64,000 bases of DNA. Origin: Mayfieldus sp038040285. Lineage in GTDB: Bacteria; Actinomycetota; Thermoleophilia; Solirubrobacterales; 70-9. Positions 43,817 through 52,636 of this stretch are shown here, piece by piece. How positions within the stretch are numbered: position 1 is the first letter of the stretch; each line of letters begins with the position of its first letter. Under the pieces are notes generated by a model. That model did not search any database. It had not been told where the DNA came from and worked only from the letters and a program-made list of their open reading frames with translations. The stretch lies in assembly GCA_038040285.1 (NCBI GenBank), contig JBBPIN010000009.1, positions 1 to 64,000 on the forward strand. Direction: 5' to 3'. A program made the translations under genes and the position numbers.

Positions 43817-44965
43817 CTATTGAACGACCGGTAGCTCGGTCCCGCTGACCGGGACCGGCGCCGCCGCAGCGGGCGGCGCCTGCATCACCGGAAGCTCCTG
43901 CGGCGTCGAGGCCAAGATTCCGCGGGCGGCGGCGCGGATCGCCTGCGAGGCCGGCGCATCCGGCTCGCTGATCACCAGCGGCTGACCCGAGTCGGCGTGC
44001 TCGCGAAGGGCTTCTGCCAGCGGCACCTTGCCCAGCAGCGGCACGTCCAGCTCGTCGGCGAGCACCTGGCCGCCGCCCTCGCCGAAGATCGTGAAGCGCT
44101 CCCCGCTCGGCGCCGTGAAGCCGGACATGTTCTCGATCACCCCGAGCACCTCGAGGTCGACCTTGCGCGCCATCTCGGCCGCCCGGCTGGCCACCGACTG
44201 GGCGGCGGGCTGAGGGGTCGTGACGATCACGAATTTGGCCTGTGGCAGCAGCTGCGCGAGGGTCATCGAGACGTCGCCGGTGCCCGGCGGTAGGTCGAGC
44301 AGCAGGTACTCGAGCTCGTCCCAGGCGACGTCCTCGAGGAACTGCTGGATCGCCTTGTGCAGCATCGGGCCGCGCCAGACCACGGCGGCGTTCTCCTCCA
44401 CGAAGAAGCCGATCGACATCACCTTTACGCCGCTGGGCGCGGTGAGCGGCAGGATCTTGCGCTCCGGAGAAACCTCGGGCTTGCGGTTGACCCCGAGCAT
44501 GCGCGGGATCGAGTAACCGTAGACGTCACAGTCGAGCGCTCCCGCGGAGTGTCCCTCGGCCTGCAGGGCGGCGGCGAGATTGGCGGTCATCGTGGACTTG
44601 CCGACCCCACCCTTGCCCGAGGCGACGCAGATCACGTTCTTGACCTGTGCCAGCGCCCCCTCCGGCAATTTCCCGCGGCCCAGTGTCTGCTGCAGCTGAC
44701 CCTTCTCGTCGTCGCTCAACACGTCGAAGCCGACCTCGACCGCGCTCACCCCAGAGAGCGAACTCACCTGCTGGGCGACCGCCTGCTGGAAGTGAGAGCG
44801 GATCGGGCAGCCTGGCGTGGTCAGCGAGACCACGACCTCGACCCGCCCGCCGTCCTTGATCTCGATCGAGCGCACCATGCCGAGCTCGACGATTGAGCGG
44901 CGAAGCTCGGGGTCGATCACGGCCCGCAGCTTCTCGGTGATCTGTTCCTGGGTTGGAGAGGTCAT
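43817..44965 (-). CDS. mrp: Mrp/NBP35-family iron-sulfur carrier ATPase
   Basis: 382 residues. An N-terminal MIP18/DUF59 domain (ITEKLRAVIDPELRRSIVEL, SLTTPGCPIRSHFQQAV) is followed by the ParA/Mrp domain with CVASGKGGVGKSTMTANLAA, DCDVYGYSIPRML and LLLDLPPGTGDVSMTLAQ. The usual CxxC is replaced (ENMSGFTAPSGERF). The Pro/Ala-rich C-terminal tail is disordered. Family role: Fe-S cluster handling and transfer. Confidence 0.88.
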   Translation of the reverse strand: MTSPTQEQITEKLRAVIDPELRRSIVELGMVRSIEIKDGGRVEVVVSLTTPGCPIRSHFQQAVAQQVSSLSGVSAVEVGFDVLSDDEKGQLQQTLGRGKLPEGALAQVKNVICVASGKGGVGKSTMTANLAAALQAEGHSAGALDCDVYGYSIPRMLGVNRKPEVSPERKILPLTAPSGVKVMSIGFFVEENAAVVWRGPMLHKAIQQFLEDVAWDELEYLLLDLPPGTGDVSMTLAQLLPQAKFVIVTTPQPAAQSVASRAAEMARKVDLEVLGVIENMSGFTAPSGERFTIFGEGGGQVLADELDVPLLGKVPLAEALREHADSGQPLVISEPDAPASQAIRAAARGILASTPQELPVMQAPPAAAAPVPVSGTELPVVQ

Positions 44966-45031
44966 ATCGACGCGACGTCCGGGGGCTGCCCGGACGTGAT
45001 CTCCAATTGTCGCAGAGGGCTTGCTGGAGCC

Positions 45032-46144
45032 CTAGCCGCCGGTCCCACCTGTCGGCGGCGCCGGCGGTTCGTTGGGGTCGGTTGGCACGCCGGACGGAGG
45101 CGCGGCGGGCGGGAATGGCGCCAGGGCGGGGAAGCGGCTCCGGCGCAGGTTGCGGGCGATCACGTGAAGGCTCTTCGGGTAGTTCTGGATCCGGTAGGGA
45201 TTGCTGGTCCCGAAGTCCTGGTAGTAGATGAGCATCTTGGTGCGCTTGTGGCGGCGCACCCAGGTGAAGATCCTCTTCACGAACTTCGGGTCGTCGCCCG
45301 CCGATACGCCCCACTCGGTGAGCGCAAGCGGCTTGCGGCGGTACTTCTTGACCTTGTAGAAGCGGGTCAGGGTCTTCCAGACCGGATAGCGCGAGTAGAT
45401 GTCGGTGCCGACCCAGTCGACGTAGTCGGACCCGGGGTAGTACTTGCCGGGAAGGTTGCGCTTCGTGGCCGGCGAGCCACCCGGCAGCGGGCTCCAGACC
45501 ATCGATATCGGAGCCGCGGGCAGCGAGTCCGGCTCGACGCCGTCCTTGGCCTGGCGATTGAGCGGCGGCAGGTTGATCGCCGCCAGCTTGGCGTTGATCT
45601 CGGCCAGCGACCCGCCGCCACGGATCACGATCGCGATCCGCCGGAAGGCCTGCTTGTACCAGTAGGGCGTGTAGGAATCCCCCCTGCTGGCACCGTCGCA
45701 GGTGTAGGCGGACCAGGGGTTAAGGCAGCGGTTCACCTCGCCCAACGGGCGGATGTAGGCACGGATCTGGCGCGTCGCGAAGCTCGAATTGAGGCGGATC
45801 AGGTAGTCGTCGCTGGTCCCCGTGGCGATGCCGAGCGGGGTGATGATCTCGGCCAGCGTGTTGGGGTCGACGGTCGAGATGTGAAGCATCGGCCGCGCCT
45901 GGGCCTCGCCCCAACGGGGGATCGCGTAGTGGAGGCTGTTGCCCCACGGATGGAAGGTCTCGATCACCGCCGGGTGCTTGCCGACGCTGTCGGTGAAGGA
46001 CTGGAAGTCGGTCAGCTGGCCGGTGTCGGTGACGCCGAAGAAGATCTGGCCGGGGTCAGGTGTCAGCAAGTCGCCCGATGCGCTGGTCGCGGCGCCCAGC
46101 GCGAGCGTCGCTGCCGCCGCGGCAAGGCCGAGGCGCAGCCTCAT
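45032..46144 (-). CDS. Secreted GH26-like glycoside hydrolase
   Basis: 370 residues from ATG 46144 with a signal peptide (LGLAAAAATLALGAATSASG). The TIM-barrel-like features are IFFGVTDTGQLTDFQSF, VIETFHPWGNSLHY, IRPLGEVNRCLNPWSAY (putative acid/base Glu) and ALTEWGVSAGDDPKFVKRIF (putative nucleophile Glu in TEWG). The C-terminus is Pro/Gly-rich. The fold call is GH26/mannanase-like by pattern only; substrate unknown. Confidence 0.65.
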   Translation of the reverse strand: MRLRLGLAAAAATLALGAATSASGDLLTPDPGQIFFGVTDTGQLTDFQSFTDSVGKHPAVIETFHPWGNSLHYAIPRWGEAQARPMLHISTVDPNTLAEIITPLGIATGTSDDYLIRLNSSFATRQIRAYIRPLGEVNRCLNPWSAYTCDGASRGDSYTPYWYKQAFRRIAIVIRGGGSLAEINAKLAAINLPPLNRQAKDGVEPDSLPAAPISMVWSPLPGGSPATKRNLPGKYYPGSDYVDWVGTDIYSRYPVWKTLTRFYKVKKYRRKPLALTEWGVSAGDDPKFVKRIFTWVRRHKRTKMLIYYQDFGTSNPYRIQNYPKSLHVIARNLRRSRFPALAPFPPAAPPSGVPTDPNEPPAPPTGGTGG

Positions 46145-46282
46145 GCGTCGCGGTGTCGTTTTGCCGCCGGGTACTCCCACAATTAGCCGCAACACGGCGC
46201 TGCGCCGACCGTTGCGGAGGCGCGGACGTTAAGGACGGCTGCTCGCCGCACTGCAACAAGGCTCCCAGATAGGGTTGGGGCG

Positions 46283-46741
46283 GTGTCCGCGGCGACCCTT
46301 CACACCAGCGCCGGGCCGATCGGGGTCGAGCTTTTCGACGCCGACGCACCGAAGACGGTGGAGAACTTCCGCAAGCTCGCGGGCGACGGCTTCTACGACG
46401 GGCTGATCTTCCACCGGGTGATCCCCGACTTCATGATCCAGGGAGGTTGCCCCGAGGGCACCGGGACCGGCGGCCCGGGCTACACGTTCGAGGACGAGTT
46501 CAACCAGCACAAGATCGAGCGTGGGGCGCTGGCGATGGCCAATGCGGGCCCGAACACCAACGGCTCGCAGTTCTTCATCGTCACCACCGACGCCGCGCCC
46601 TGGCTGGACGGCAAGCACACGGTGTTCGGCCGCATCACCGAGGGGATGGGCGCCGTCGACGCGATCGAGGGGACCGAGACCGACGCCTCCGATCGCCCCG
46701 TCGACCCGCAGGTGATCGACCGGGTCGATCTGAGCGACTGA
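46283..46741 (+). CDS. Cyclophilin-type peptidyl-prolyl isomerase
   Basis: 152 residues, GTG start. TLHTSAGPIGVELFDADAPK, GLIFHRVIPDFMIQGGCPEG (catalytic Arg), ALAMANAGPNTNGSQFFIVT and LDGKHTVFGRI are the canonical motifs. No signal peptide, so cytoplasmic. Confidence 0.95.
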   Translation: MSAATLHTSAGPIGVELFDADAPKTVENFRKLAGDGFYDGLIFHRVIPDFMIQGGCPEGTGTGGPGYTFEDEFNQHKIERGALAMANAGPNTNGSQFFIVTTDAAPWLDGKHTVFGRITEGMGAVDAIEGTETDASDRPVDPQVIDRVDLSD

Positions 46742-46764
46742 CGCGACCCCCGCGGGCAGGACAC

Positions 46765-47022
46765 CTAGCCGCGCTCTCGCACGAAGTACACGGCGACCAG
46801 CACGACACCAGCGGCGAGTTCGGCGGTGCCGCCCACCAGCGAGACGTAGTTGACGATGTCGGTCGCGGTCTGCGACGGGTCCGGCGGCACGTCGAGGCCG
46901 GACAGAAGGGTGTCGTAGAGGAAGTTCAGCAGCGACTCCGGTACGCCGGCCGCGTGGAGCGAGAGCGTGACGACGCCGCCGATGAGCAGCAGCAGGCCGG
47001 CGATCAAGAGGCGGCGATTCAA
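46765..47022 (-). CDS. Small two-helix membrane protein
   Basis: 85 residues, TTG start. There are two membrane segments: LLIAGLLLLIGGVVTLSLHA, and VSLVGGTAELAAGVVLVAVY near the C-terminus, separated by an acidic linker. No family recognised. The TTG at 47022 is only two bases beyond the 3' end of tRNA-Ser(TGA) on the same strand, so the mRNA may be released by tRNA 3'-end processing. Confidence 0.55.
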   Translation of the reverse strand: MNRRLLIAGLLLLIGGVVTLSLHAAGVPESLLNFLYDTLLSGLDVPPDPSQTATDIVNYVSLVGGTAELAAGVVLVAVYFVRERG

Positions 47023-47024
47023 AG

Positions 47025-47113
47025 CGGAGGGGGAGGGATTCGAACCCCCGGACCGGGGAGACCCGGTCAGCTGCTTTCAAGGCAGCCGCATTCGACCACT
47101 CTGCCACCCCTCC
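47025..47113 (-). tRNA. tRNA-Ser(TGA)
   Basis: 89 nt on the minus strand. The acceptor ggagggg pairs with cccctcc. The anticodon loop cttgaaa holds TGA between ctgc and gcag stems. It has the long class-II variable arm (ccgggtctccccgg) and a T-arm around ttcgaat. Discriminator G; CCA is not encoded. Confidence 0.95.
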
Positions 47114-47216
47114 ATACAGGCGACAGCCAGCCGAGCAAGCCTAGCCGCCGGCTCCACGGCCAAACGGCGCCACTAACCGGTAGGGCCCCTCTAGTACCTA
47201 CGTCCAGGGGGCTCAT

Positions 47217-47327
47217 GCCTACCAACTACCGGTGTCGAGTTCGCGTCGCCATGCGCCGAGAAAGGTCCTGCAGACCAGCGAGGTCTACAGGCTCAACCTG
47301 GTCACCTCGCTTAACAGCGGACCCTGA
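47217..47327 (+). pseudogene. C-terminal remnant of a third WxL-like surface gene
   Basis: This frame reads PVSSSRRHAPRKVLQTSEVY then RLNLVTSLNSGP and a TGA. It aligns with the ends of the two intact genes downstream (EVYRVDLSWSLNSGP and YHLDVIWTLNSGP), but the tryptophan of WxL is lost and there is no 5' portion or start. It is a decayed paralog. Confidence 0.6.
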
Positions 47328-47375
47328 TCCGCCGATAGGAAGGGGAGAATCGGAGCTTTGCTTCGCCTCACCCCC

Positions 47376-48854
47376 ATGCGACGGTTTTCGCAAATTGCGA
47401 GCATCGTGCCGGTCATCGTGGCCGGCACGCTCGCGTGCGCGCCCGGCGCGTTCGCAGCTGCAGCGCCGCCGATGACGGTCACCGTCTCGTCGGCGTCTGG
47501 AGAAACCGGCAACTATTTCCAGGTTCCAGCACAGCCGGGGCAGACCACGTCGGCCGGCTCGTTGAATCTGCAGAACCAGACCGGTAGGCGGGTCGGGGTA
47601 ATGCTCGACCCGGTGCGCGGGCTGACCGCGAGCACGCTTGGCTCCGCCTACGGATTGCACGGCACAAGGGCCAGCGGCCCTGCGAGCTGGATGGTCCTTG
47701 GGCAGCGACGCGTCACGCTTGCGCCACACGGGCGGGCACGGGTCCCGGTCTCGGTGAATGTGCCGTCCAGCGCGGGCCCGGGCGACTACCTGGCGGGGAT
47801 CAGCGTCCAGGCGGCGGGAACGGCGAACCAGGTTCAGCTGAAGGGCAACGTGGCGATCTCCAGCGTGCAGCGCTACGCGGTCGGGCTGGTCACCACCCTG
47901 CCCGGCTCGCGGCACCCGTTGATCAAGCTGACCGGTGTCGGCCTTGACCGCGAGCCAGCCGGAGTGACGTTCTCGATCCACGGGCACAACAGCGGCAACG
48001 TAATCCTCCAGAACGTCCACGGCGTCGCCACGGTCAGCGATGGCGACAGCGTGGTGACGCGGCGCAAATTGGGGCCCGGGACCTTCGTCACGGGGACCTC
48101 GATCGCCTATCCGCTCTTGGTTCCCAGCCTGCATCCCAGCCAGGGCACCTCGTATCGCGTGCAGGCCTTGATGCGGTACCCCGGGGGCGTCGCCCGGATC
48201 GACAAGGTCGTGCAGTTCGGTCAGATCGACGCCAAGCGCCAGCAGGACTACGGGGGACCGAAGGTGAACAGCGGTGGCGGCGGCAACCACTTGCTCCTGT
48301 ACCTGCTGATCGCCGCCGCGGTCGCCGGCTGTCTTGCTGCCCTCGAGGTGCGACGGCGGCGCTCAGGCGAGGGCGCGCTGCGACGCAGGCTCCCGCGCGA
48401 GATCGCCCACGCACGGGCGAGCGGCGAGCCACTGAGCGTGATCCTGGTCCCGGCCGACAACGGCCGCAGCACCCGCGAGCTTGCTTCCGCGGTGCGCGGC
48501 TCCCTGCGTTCGCGCGACCAGCTGTTCCGCCTCAAGCATTCAGGGCTGATGGTCGTCTCGCCGGACACCGCCCCCGAGGCCGGCGAGATGCTGGCGGCGG
48601 AGATCCGGCGCCACCTCGCCCGCGGTGAGAATGGCAGCGCGGCGGTGATCCCGATCACCAGCGCCGCCGAGAGCAGCACGGAGGAGCTTTTGGGGGCGGC
48701 TGCGGCTAGCGCCGAAACGGGGACGGCTGGCAACGGCACCGGAAACGGCGCCAGGCGAGCAGACAGGGCGGAGAGCAGAGCCCAAAGCGAGGTGAAGCAC
48801 AGTGGCACGGAAGCCCCTGCCGGTAGCCCCGACGGAACGCGGCACCCGGTCTGA
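47376..48854 (+). CDS. DUF916-like (WxLIP-type) membrane protein with degenerate GGDEF-like C-terminus
   Basis: 492 residues from ATG 47376 (TTG 47358 possible). Signal peptide to about 28 (PVIVAGTLACAPGAFA). Residues 35-150 match the DUF916/peptidoglycan-binding domain of WxL-interacting proteins (YFQVPAQPGQTTSAGSLNLQ, VMLDPVRGL, GDYLAGISVQA). A second sandwich (VGLVTTLPGSRHPLIKLTGV) precedes a transmembrane helix (LLLYLLIAAAVAGCLAALEV). The cytoplasmic part has GEPLSVILVPADNGRSTREL and SRDQLFRLKHSGLMVVSPDT, like a degenerate GGDEF without its GGDEF residues. It overlaps the next gene by 53 bp. Confidence 0.7.
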   Translation: MRRFSQIASIVPVIVAGTLACAPGAFAAAAPPMTVTVSSASGETGNYFQVPAQPGQTTSAGSLNLQNQTGRRVGVMLDPVRGLTASTLGSAYGLHGTRASGPASWMVLGQRRVTLAPHGRARVPVSVNVPSSAGPGDYLAGISVQAAGTANQVQLKGNVAISSVQRYAVGLVTTLPGSRHPLIKLTGVGLDREPAGVTFSIHGHNSGNVILQNVHGVATVSDGDSVVTRRKLGPGTFVTGTSIAYPLLVPSLHPSQGTSYRVQALMRYPGGVARIDKVVQFGQIDAKRQQDYGGPKVNSGGGGNHLLLYLLIAAAVAGCLAALEVRRRRSGEGALRRRLPREIAHARASGEPLSVILVPADNGRSTRELASAVRGSLRSRDQLFRLKHSGLMVVSPDTAPEAGEMLAAEIRRHLARGENGSAAVIPITSAAESSTEELLGAAAASAETGTAGNGTGNGARRADRAESRAQSEVKHSGTEAPAGSPDGTRHPV

Positions 48855-50439
48855 TCGCGCTCGGCGTCGCCGGCGCTTCCTCCTAGCTGGGCTGACCACA
48901 GCCGCTCTCGCCTTCGCGATGAGCGGCTGCGTGATCATCAAGAGCAACAGCTCCTTGCAGCTGAACAACATCGGCGGCGTGCAGGTGACGACGAGGTTCT
49001 GTGCCTCGGACACCACCAACCCCTTCAACAACGGCTACAGCCCGACGGATCCCTGGTGCCAGAAGTTCGCCTCGGGCGGTAACGCCAACGCGGGGGGCAA
49101 CTCCAATGTGGACGCCGACGATGCGGCGGCGGGAACGCTGCAGCTGATGATCGCCTACCGCATCCCGACCACCGCCACCGCGCCTGACACGATCACCGCC
49201 ACCGAGCCGAGCGGCGGCAGTGCGATCACGTTCACCAAGAACACCAGCTACAGCTCCCAGCTTGAAAGCCTCTCGGCGGCAGGTAGCGGAAAGCAGTGGG
49301 TGGGCTACCTCTCGACTGCCCAGAGCTACACCGAGAGCAGCGCCAACCAGTACTTCACCGTCGCTCCCCAGTTCACGCTCCAGCAGGGCGCCGACGGCTC
49401 GCCCTTCCAGGGCCCGTTCAACTACCGGGTCGTGGTCGGCTTTCGGAGGGTCAACGCAACCTACACGGCCTCGCGTACGGTCAACTGCGGTGGCAACCTC
49501 TACGCCCTCTATGACGACGGCCCCGGCGCGGGAATCTGCGTCGACGACCCCAGCTCCTCGACCGTCGCTAGCGATCTCTCGCAGGCGACGCGCGACCTCG
49601 GGGTGATGCCGGGTTCCTCGACCTCGGTACACGCCGGGGCCACGGCCACCGTGCCGTTTACGCTGAAGTACGCGGGCACCACCTGCTTCTGCCTATGGAC
49701 GGTTTCTGCCAGCACGAACATCCCCGGCGCGACCGCAACACCCGCAGTGACGAGCATCACTCCCACCACCGACACCACGAACCCCGACAACGTCACGGTC
49801 AACGTTCCGGCGAACACAGCACCGGGCCCCTACACGGTCACCGAGACGGCGGATTTCACGGGCACCCCCACCCGTACGGGAACGGCGACCCTGGTCGTCG
49901 GCGCGGCCTTCATCTTCGACCCCGCCCCCGCGCTCCTCTCCTCGCTCGGCACGGTTGCCCTCAACGGACAGGCCCAGACCACGACCGCGCAGATGAACAA
50001 CTTCGGGGTCAACGACACCAGCGGCGCCGCCAGCGGTTGGAACGTGACTGTGCAGGGCAACACGGGCAGCGGCCTGAGCAAAGTCTTCAAGCAGTACTGC
50101 CCCGCGGCCAGCGCGCCCTGCGGCTCTGACCCGGCCGGTTATGTCAGCGGCGGCCGCACCCTGTCCGCCGACTCCCTGACCCTCAACACCACCGCGGCGA
50201 GCTGGACCGGCGGCACCGGATCCACCCCGACCTTCCAGTGCAACGCCGGCTGCTCAGTCGACCACAACACGGCGAACAAGATCGCTTCGGCCGCGAGCGG
50301 TGGGGGAACCGGGCTCTGGAGCACCAGCGGGTTCAGCGCAACGAGCCTCTCGCTCGCGACTCCGAGCACGCTGCGCGTGCTGCCCGCCAACGAGCAGTAC
50401 CACCTCGACGTCATCTGGACCCTGAACAGCGGCCCGTAG
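48802..50439 (+). CDS. Large secreted protein with C-terminal WxL-like domain
   Basis: 545 residues, GTG start inside the previous gene. An N-terminal basic region and hydrophobic helix lead to a lipobox-like FAMSGC (Cys43), so it may be a lipoprotein. The middle is Thr/Ser/Asn-rich with beta-sandwich repeats (PGPYTVTETADFTGTPTRTG). The C-terminal 150 residues share a domain with the next gene: SGWNVTVQG (first WxL-like motif), KQYCPAA, a Cys-rich FQCNAGCSVD, and HLDVIWTLNSGP as the end, where WTL is the second motif. In Firmicutes, WxL domains bind peptidoglycan non-covalently; that role is inferred here. Confidence 0.65.
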   Translation: MARKPLPVAPTERGTRSDRARRRRRFLLAGLTTAALAFAMSGCVIIKSNSSLQLNNIGGVQVTTRFCASDTTNPFNNGYSPTDPWCQKFASGGNANAGGNSNVDADDAAAGTLQLMIAYRIPTTATAPDTITATEPSGGSAITFTKNTSYSSQLESLSAAGSGKQWVGYLSTAQSYTESSANQYFTVAPQFTLQQGADGSPFQGPFNYRVVVGFRRVNATYTASRTVNCGGNLYALYDDGPGAGICVDDPSSSTVASDLSQATRDLGVMPGSSTSVHAGATATVPFTLKYAGTTCFCLWTVSASTNIPGATATPAVTSITPTTDTTNPDNVTVNVPANTAPGPYTVTETADFTGTPTRTGTATLVVGAAFIFDPAPALLSSLGTVALNGQAQTTTAQMNNFGVNDTSGAASGWNVTVQGNTGSGLSKVFKQYCPAASAPCGSDPAGYVSGGRTLSADSLTLNTTAASWTGGTGSTPTFQCNAGCSVDHNTANKIASAASGGGTGLWSTSGFSATSLSLATPSTLRVLPANEQYHLDVIWTLNSGP

Positions 50440-50549
50440 GGCAGCGCGCCCTGCCCTGCGTCACTGCCCCATTTCCGGGTAATGCCCTCGCCTGAATTCG
50501 TCGCCGATCTGTCCAGGGCGGCTTTCCCTGAGCGCGTAGAGGCCGATGC

Positions 50550-51251
50550 ATGCTTCGTATGCGCAAGAGCGCTCCGGCATCCATGCCCCGGCGCGGGCAC
50601 CGCCTGCTCGCAGCGTCCGCGGTCGTAACAATCGCGGCGATGGCGATTCTGCTCCCGGCCGCTGCCCTGGGGGAGAGCGACACGACGCAGTTCTCGGTCA
50701 TCCCCGGGCCGCTGGGATTCGGCGGTGCGCCGGGCCTGCCCGGAGTCCCCTCGCTTCCCCTGGACGGGCGAGCCCGGACGCTCAGCGCGCGGATGGCCAA
50801 CTTCGAGGTCAGTGACGCCAGCGGGTCAGGCCTCGGATGGAGCATCACCGTGAGCGGCGGCGACAGCCCCGGCAAGAGCCCGGTCTTGAAGCAGTACTGC
50901 CCCATGGCCGCCTGCGGAGCCGATCGAGGTCCGGGATACATCGGCGGCGGCTCCGCGCTTCCAGCCGACTCGCTCACCCTCGACAGCAGGGGCGCGCGCT
51001 TTGACGGACAGGGCGGCACCACCGGCACTCCGCCGTCCCATCAGTGCGACGAGGGCTGTTTTGTGGATGCGCCGCCGGACTCGCCGAGCAAGGTCGTGGT
51101 GGCGGGTAGTCGCGCCGGGATGGGGACCTTCCAGACCAACGGCTTTTCTGTCTCCAGCATCAGGCTGGTCGCACCCAGCACGGCGCGCTCACTTCCGCCG
51201 AGGGAGGTCTACAGAGTCGATCTGAGCTGGTCGCTGAACAGCGGGCCGTAG
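50550..51251 (+). CDS. Secreted WxL-like surface protein, short
   Basis: 233 residues. Signal peptide (LLAASAVVTIAAMAILLPAA, ending AAALG). The mature protein is essentially one WxL-like domain: LGWSITVSGG, KQYCPMAACGAD, ALPADSLTLDSRG, SHQCDEGCFVD, GTFQTNGFSVSSIRL and the end YRVDLSWSLNSGP. It is paralogous to the C-terminus of the previous protein, 110 bp upstream, and probably uses the same partner. Confidence 0.68.
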   Translation: MLRMRKSAPASMPRRGHRLLAASAVVTIAAMAILLPAAALGESDTTQFSVIPGPLGFGGAPGLPGVPSLPLDGRARTLSARMANFEVSDASGSGLGWSITVSGGDSPGKSPVLKQYCPMAACGADRGPGYIGGGSALPADSLTLDSRGARFDGQGGTTGTPPSHQCDEGCFVDAPPDSPSKVVVAGSRAGMGTFQTNGFSVSSIRLVAPSTARSLPPREVYRVDLSWSLNSGP

Positions 51252-51301
51252 GCGCTCGTCGTCGATCCGCCGACGGAAGCTCGCCGACTAGTCTTGGGGC
51301 G

Positions 51302-52633
51302 ATGGCCACGACGGCTACCCGCCCGGCCGCCACGGGCACCCAAGCCTGGCGCAACTGGGCCGGCGATCAGACCTGCACGCCAGCCGCGATCGAGCGGCCA
51401 AGCAGCCGCGAGGAGCTGGCGGCGGTCGTGCGCGCCGCCGCCGAGGCCGGGCGCAGCGTCCGCGTCGCCGGATCCGGCCATTCCTTCACCGAGGCGGCGC
51501 TGACCGACGGGGTGATGGTCCGCGTCGAGGCGCTGGACCGGGTGCTCGACGCCAACCCCGCGTCCGGCCTGGTCAAGGTCGAGGGCGGGATCGTGCTCGC
51601 CGACCTCAACGAGCGCCTCCATGAGCTGGGTCTGGCGATGGAGAACCTCGGCGACATCGACCACCAGACGCTGGCCGGCGCGATCTCCACCGCCACCCAT
51701 GGCACCGGCTCCGGTTTGCGCAACATCTCGGCCCAGGTTGAGGCGATGGAGATCGTCACCGCCGACGGCGAGCTGCGCGCCCTCAGCTCCTCTGGATCCC
51801 CAGACGATCTGCTCGCCGCCCGGGTCGGCCTCGGGGCGCTGGGCGCGATCTACTCGGTGACGCTGCGCACCGTTCCCGCCTTCACCCTGCATCGAGTCGA
51901 CACGCCGCGTCCGCTGGGCGAGGTCCTCGACCGCTTCGACGAGCTTGCGGAGCGAAACGACCACTTCGAGTTCTTCGTCTTTCCCTTCACCGAGACGGCG
52001 CTGACGATCGAGCGCAATCGCAGCGAGCTCCCAGAGCGGCCGCGGGGCGCAGTGCGTCGGTGGGCCAGCGACGTGGTGATGGAGAACACGGTCGGCGACC
52101 TCGCCCTGCGGCTGACTCGCCGCCGGCCGTCGCTGATCCCCCGCCTCTCGGCAGGCGCCGCGAGGATGATGTCGCAGGGCGAGCGCCTCGACCGCAGCTA
52201 CAGGATCTTCGCCAACGAGCGACGTATCCGCTTCACCGAGATGGAGTACGCACTACCGCGCGATCGAGGCCCGGAGGCGGTGCAGCGGGTGCTCGATCTG
52301 ATCCACCAGCGCGGCATCGAGGTCGCGATGCCGATCGAGTGCCGGGTCGTCGCCCCCGACGACGCGCTGCTCAGCCCCTCGCACGAGCGCCCCACCGCCT
52401 ACGTCGCGGTCCACCAGTACCGGGGGATGGAATGGCGCCCCTACTTCGAGGCGGTGGAGGCGATCATGAACGAGTACGAGGGTCGCCCCCACTGGGGAAA
52501 GCGCCACTTCCAATCCCACGCCACGCTGGCCGAGCGTTACCCCCGCTGGGACGACTTCGCGGCCGCGCGCGATCGCCTCGACCCCGAGCGCGTGTTCCGC
52601 AACGAGTACACCGACAGGGTTCTGGGGCCGTAG
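51302..52633 (+). CDS. D-arabinono-/L-gulono-1,4-lactone oxidase-type FAD enzyme
   Basis: 443 residues. The FAD-binding PCMH domain has RVAGSGHSFTEAALTDGVMV, VEGGIVLADLNERLHELGLA and AGAISTATHGTGSGLRNISA. The C-terminal ALO domain ends with HWGKRHF and YPRWDDFAAARDRLDPERVF. The family oxidises aldonolactones, as mycobacterial L-gulonolactone dehydrogenase does. The His/Cys that carries covalent FAD in some members is not evident. It is convergent with the PLP-enzyme gene, 3 bp between stops. Confidence 0.85.
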   Translation: MATTATRPAATGTQAWRNWAGDQTCTPAAIERPSSREELAAVVRAAAEAGRSVRVAGSGHSFTEAALTDGVMVRVEALDRVLDANPASGLVKVEGGIVLADLNERLHELGLAMENLGDIDHQTLAGAISTATHGTGSGLRNISAQVEAMEIVTADGELRALSSSGSPDDLLAARVGLGALGAIYSVTLRTVPAFTLHRVDTPRPLGEVLDRFDELAERNDHFEFFVFPFTETALTIERNRSELPERPRGAVRRWASDVVMENTVGDLALRLTRRRPSLIPRLSAGAARMMSQGERLDRSYRIFANERRIRFTEMEYALPRDRGPEAVQRVLDLIHQRGIEVAMPIECRVVAPDDALLSPSHERPTAYVAVHQYRGMEWRPYFEAVEAIMNEYEGRPHWGKRHFQSHATLAERYPRWDDFAAARDRLDPERVFRNEYTDRVLGP

Positions 52634-52636
52634 GCC

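Noticed and set aside
43817..44965. Loss of CxxC in Mrp as a striking anomaly
   Set aside because: As far as I recall actinobacterial Mrp proteins often have this loop without CxxC, so it is probably a lineage trait.
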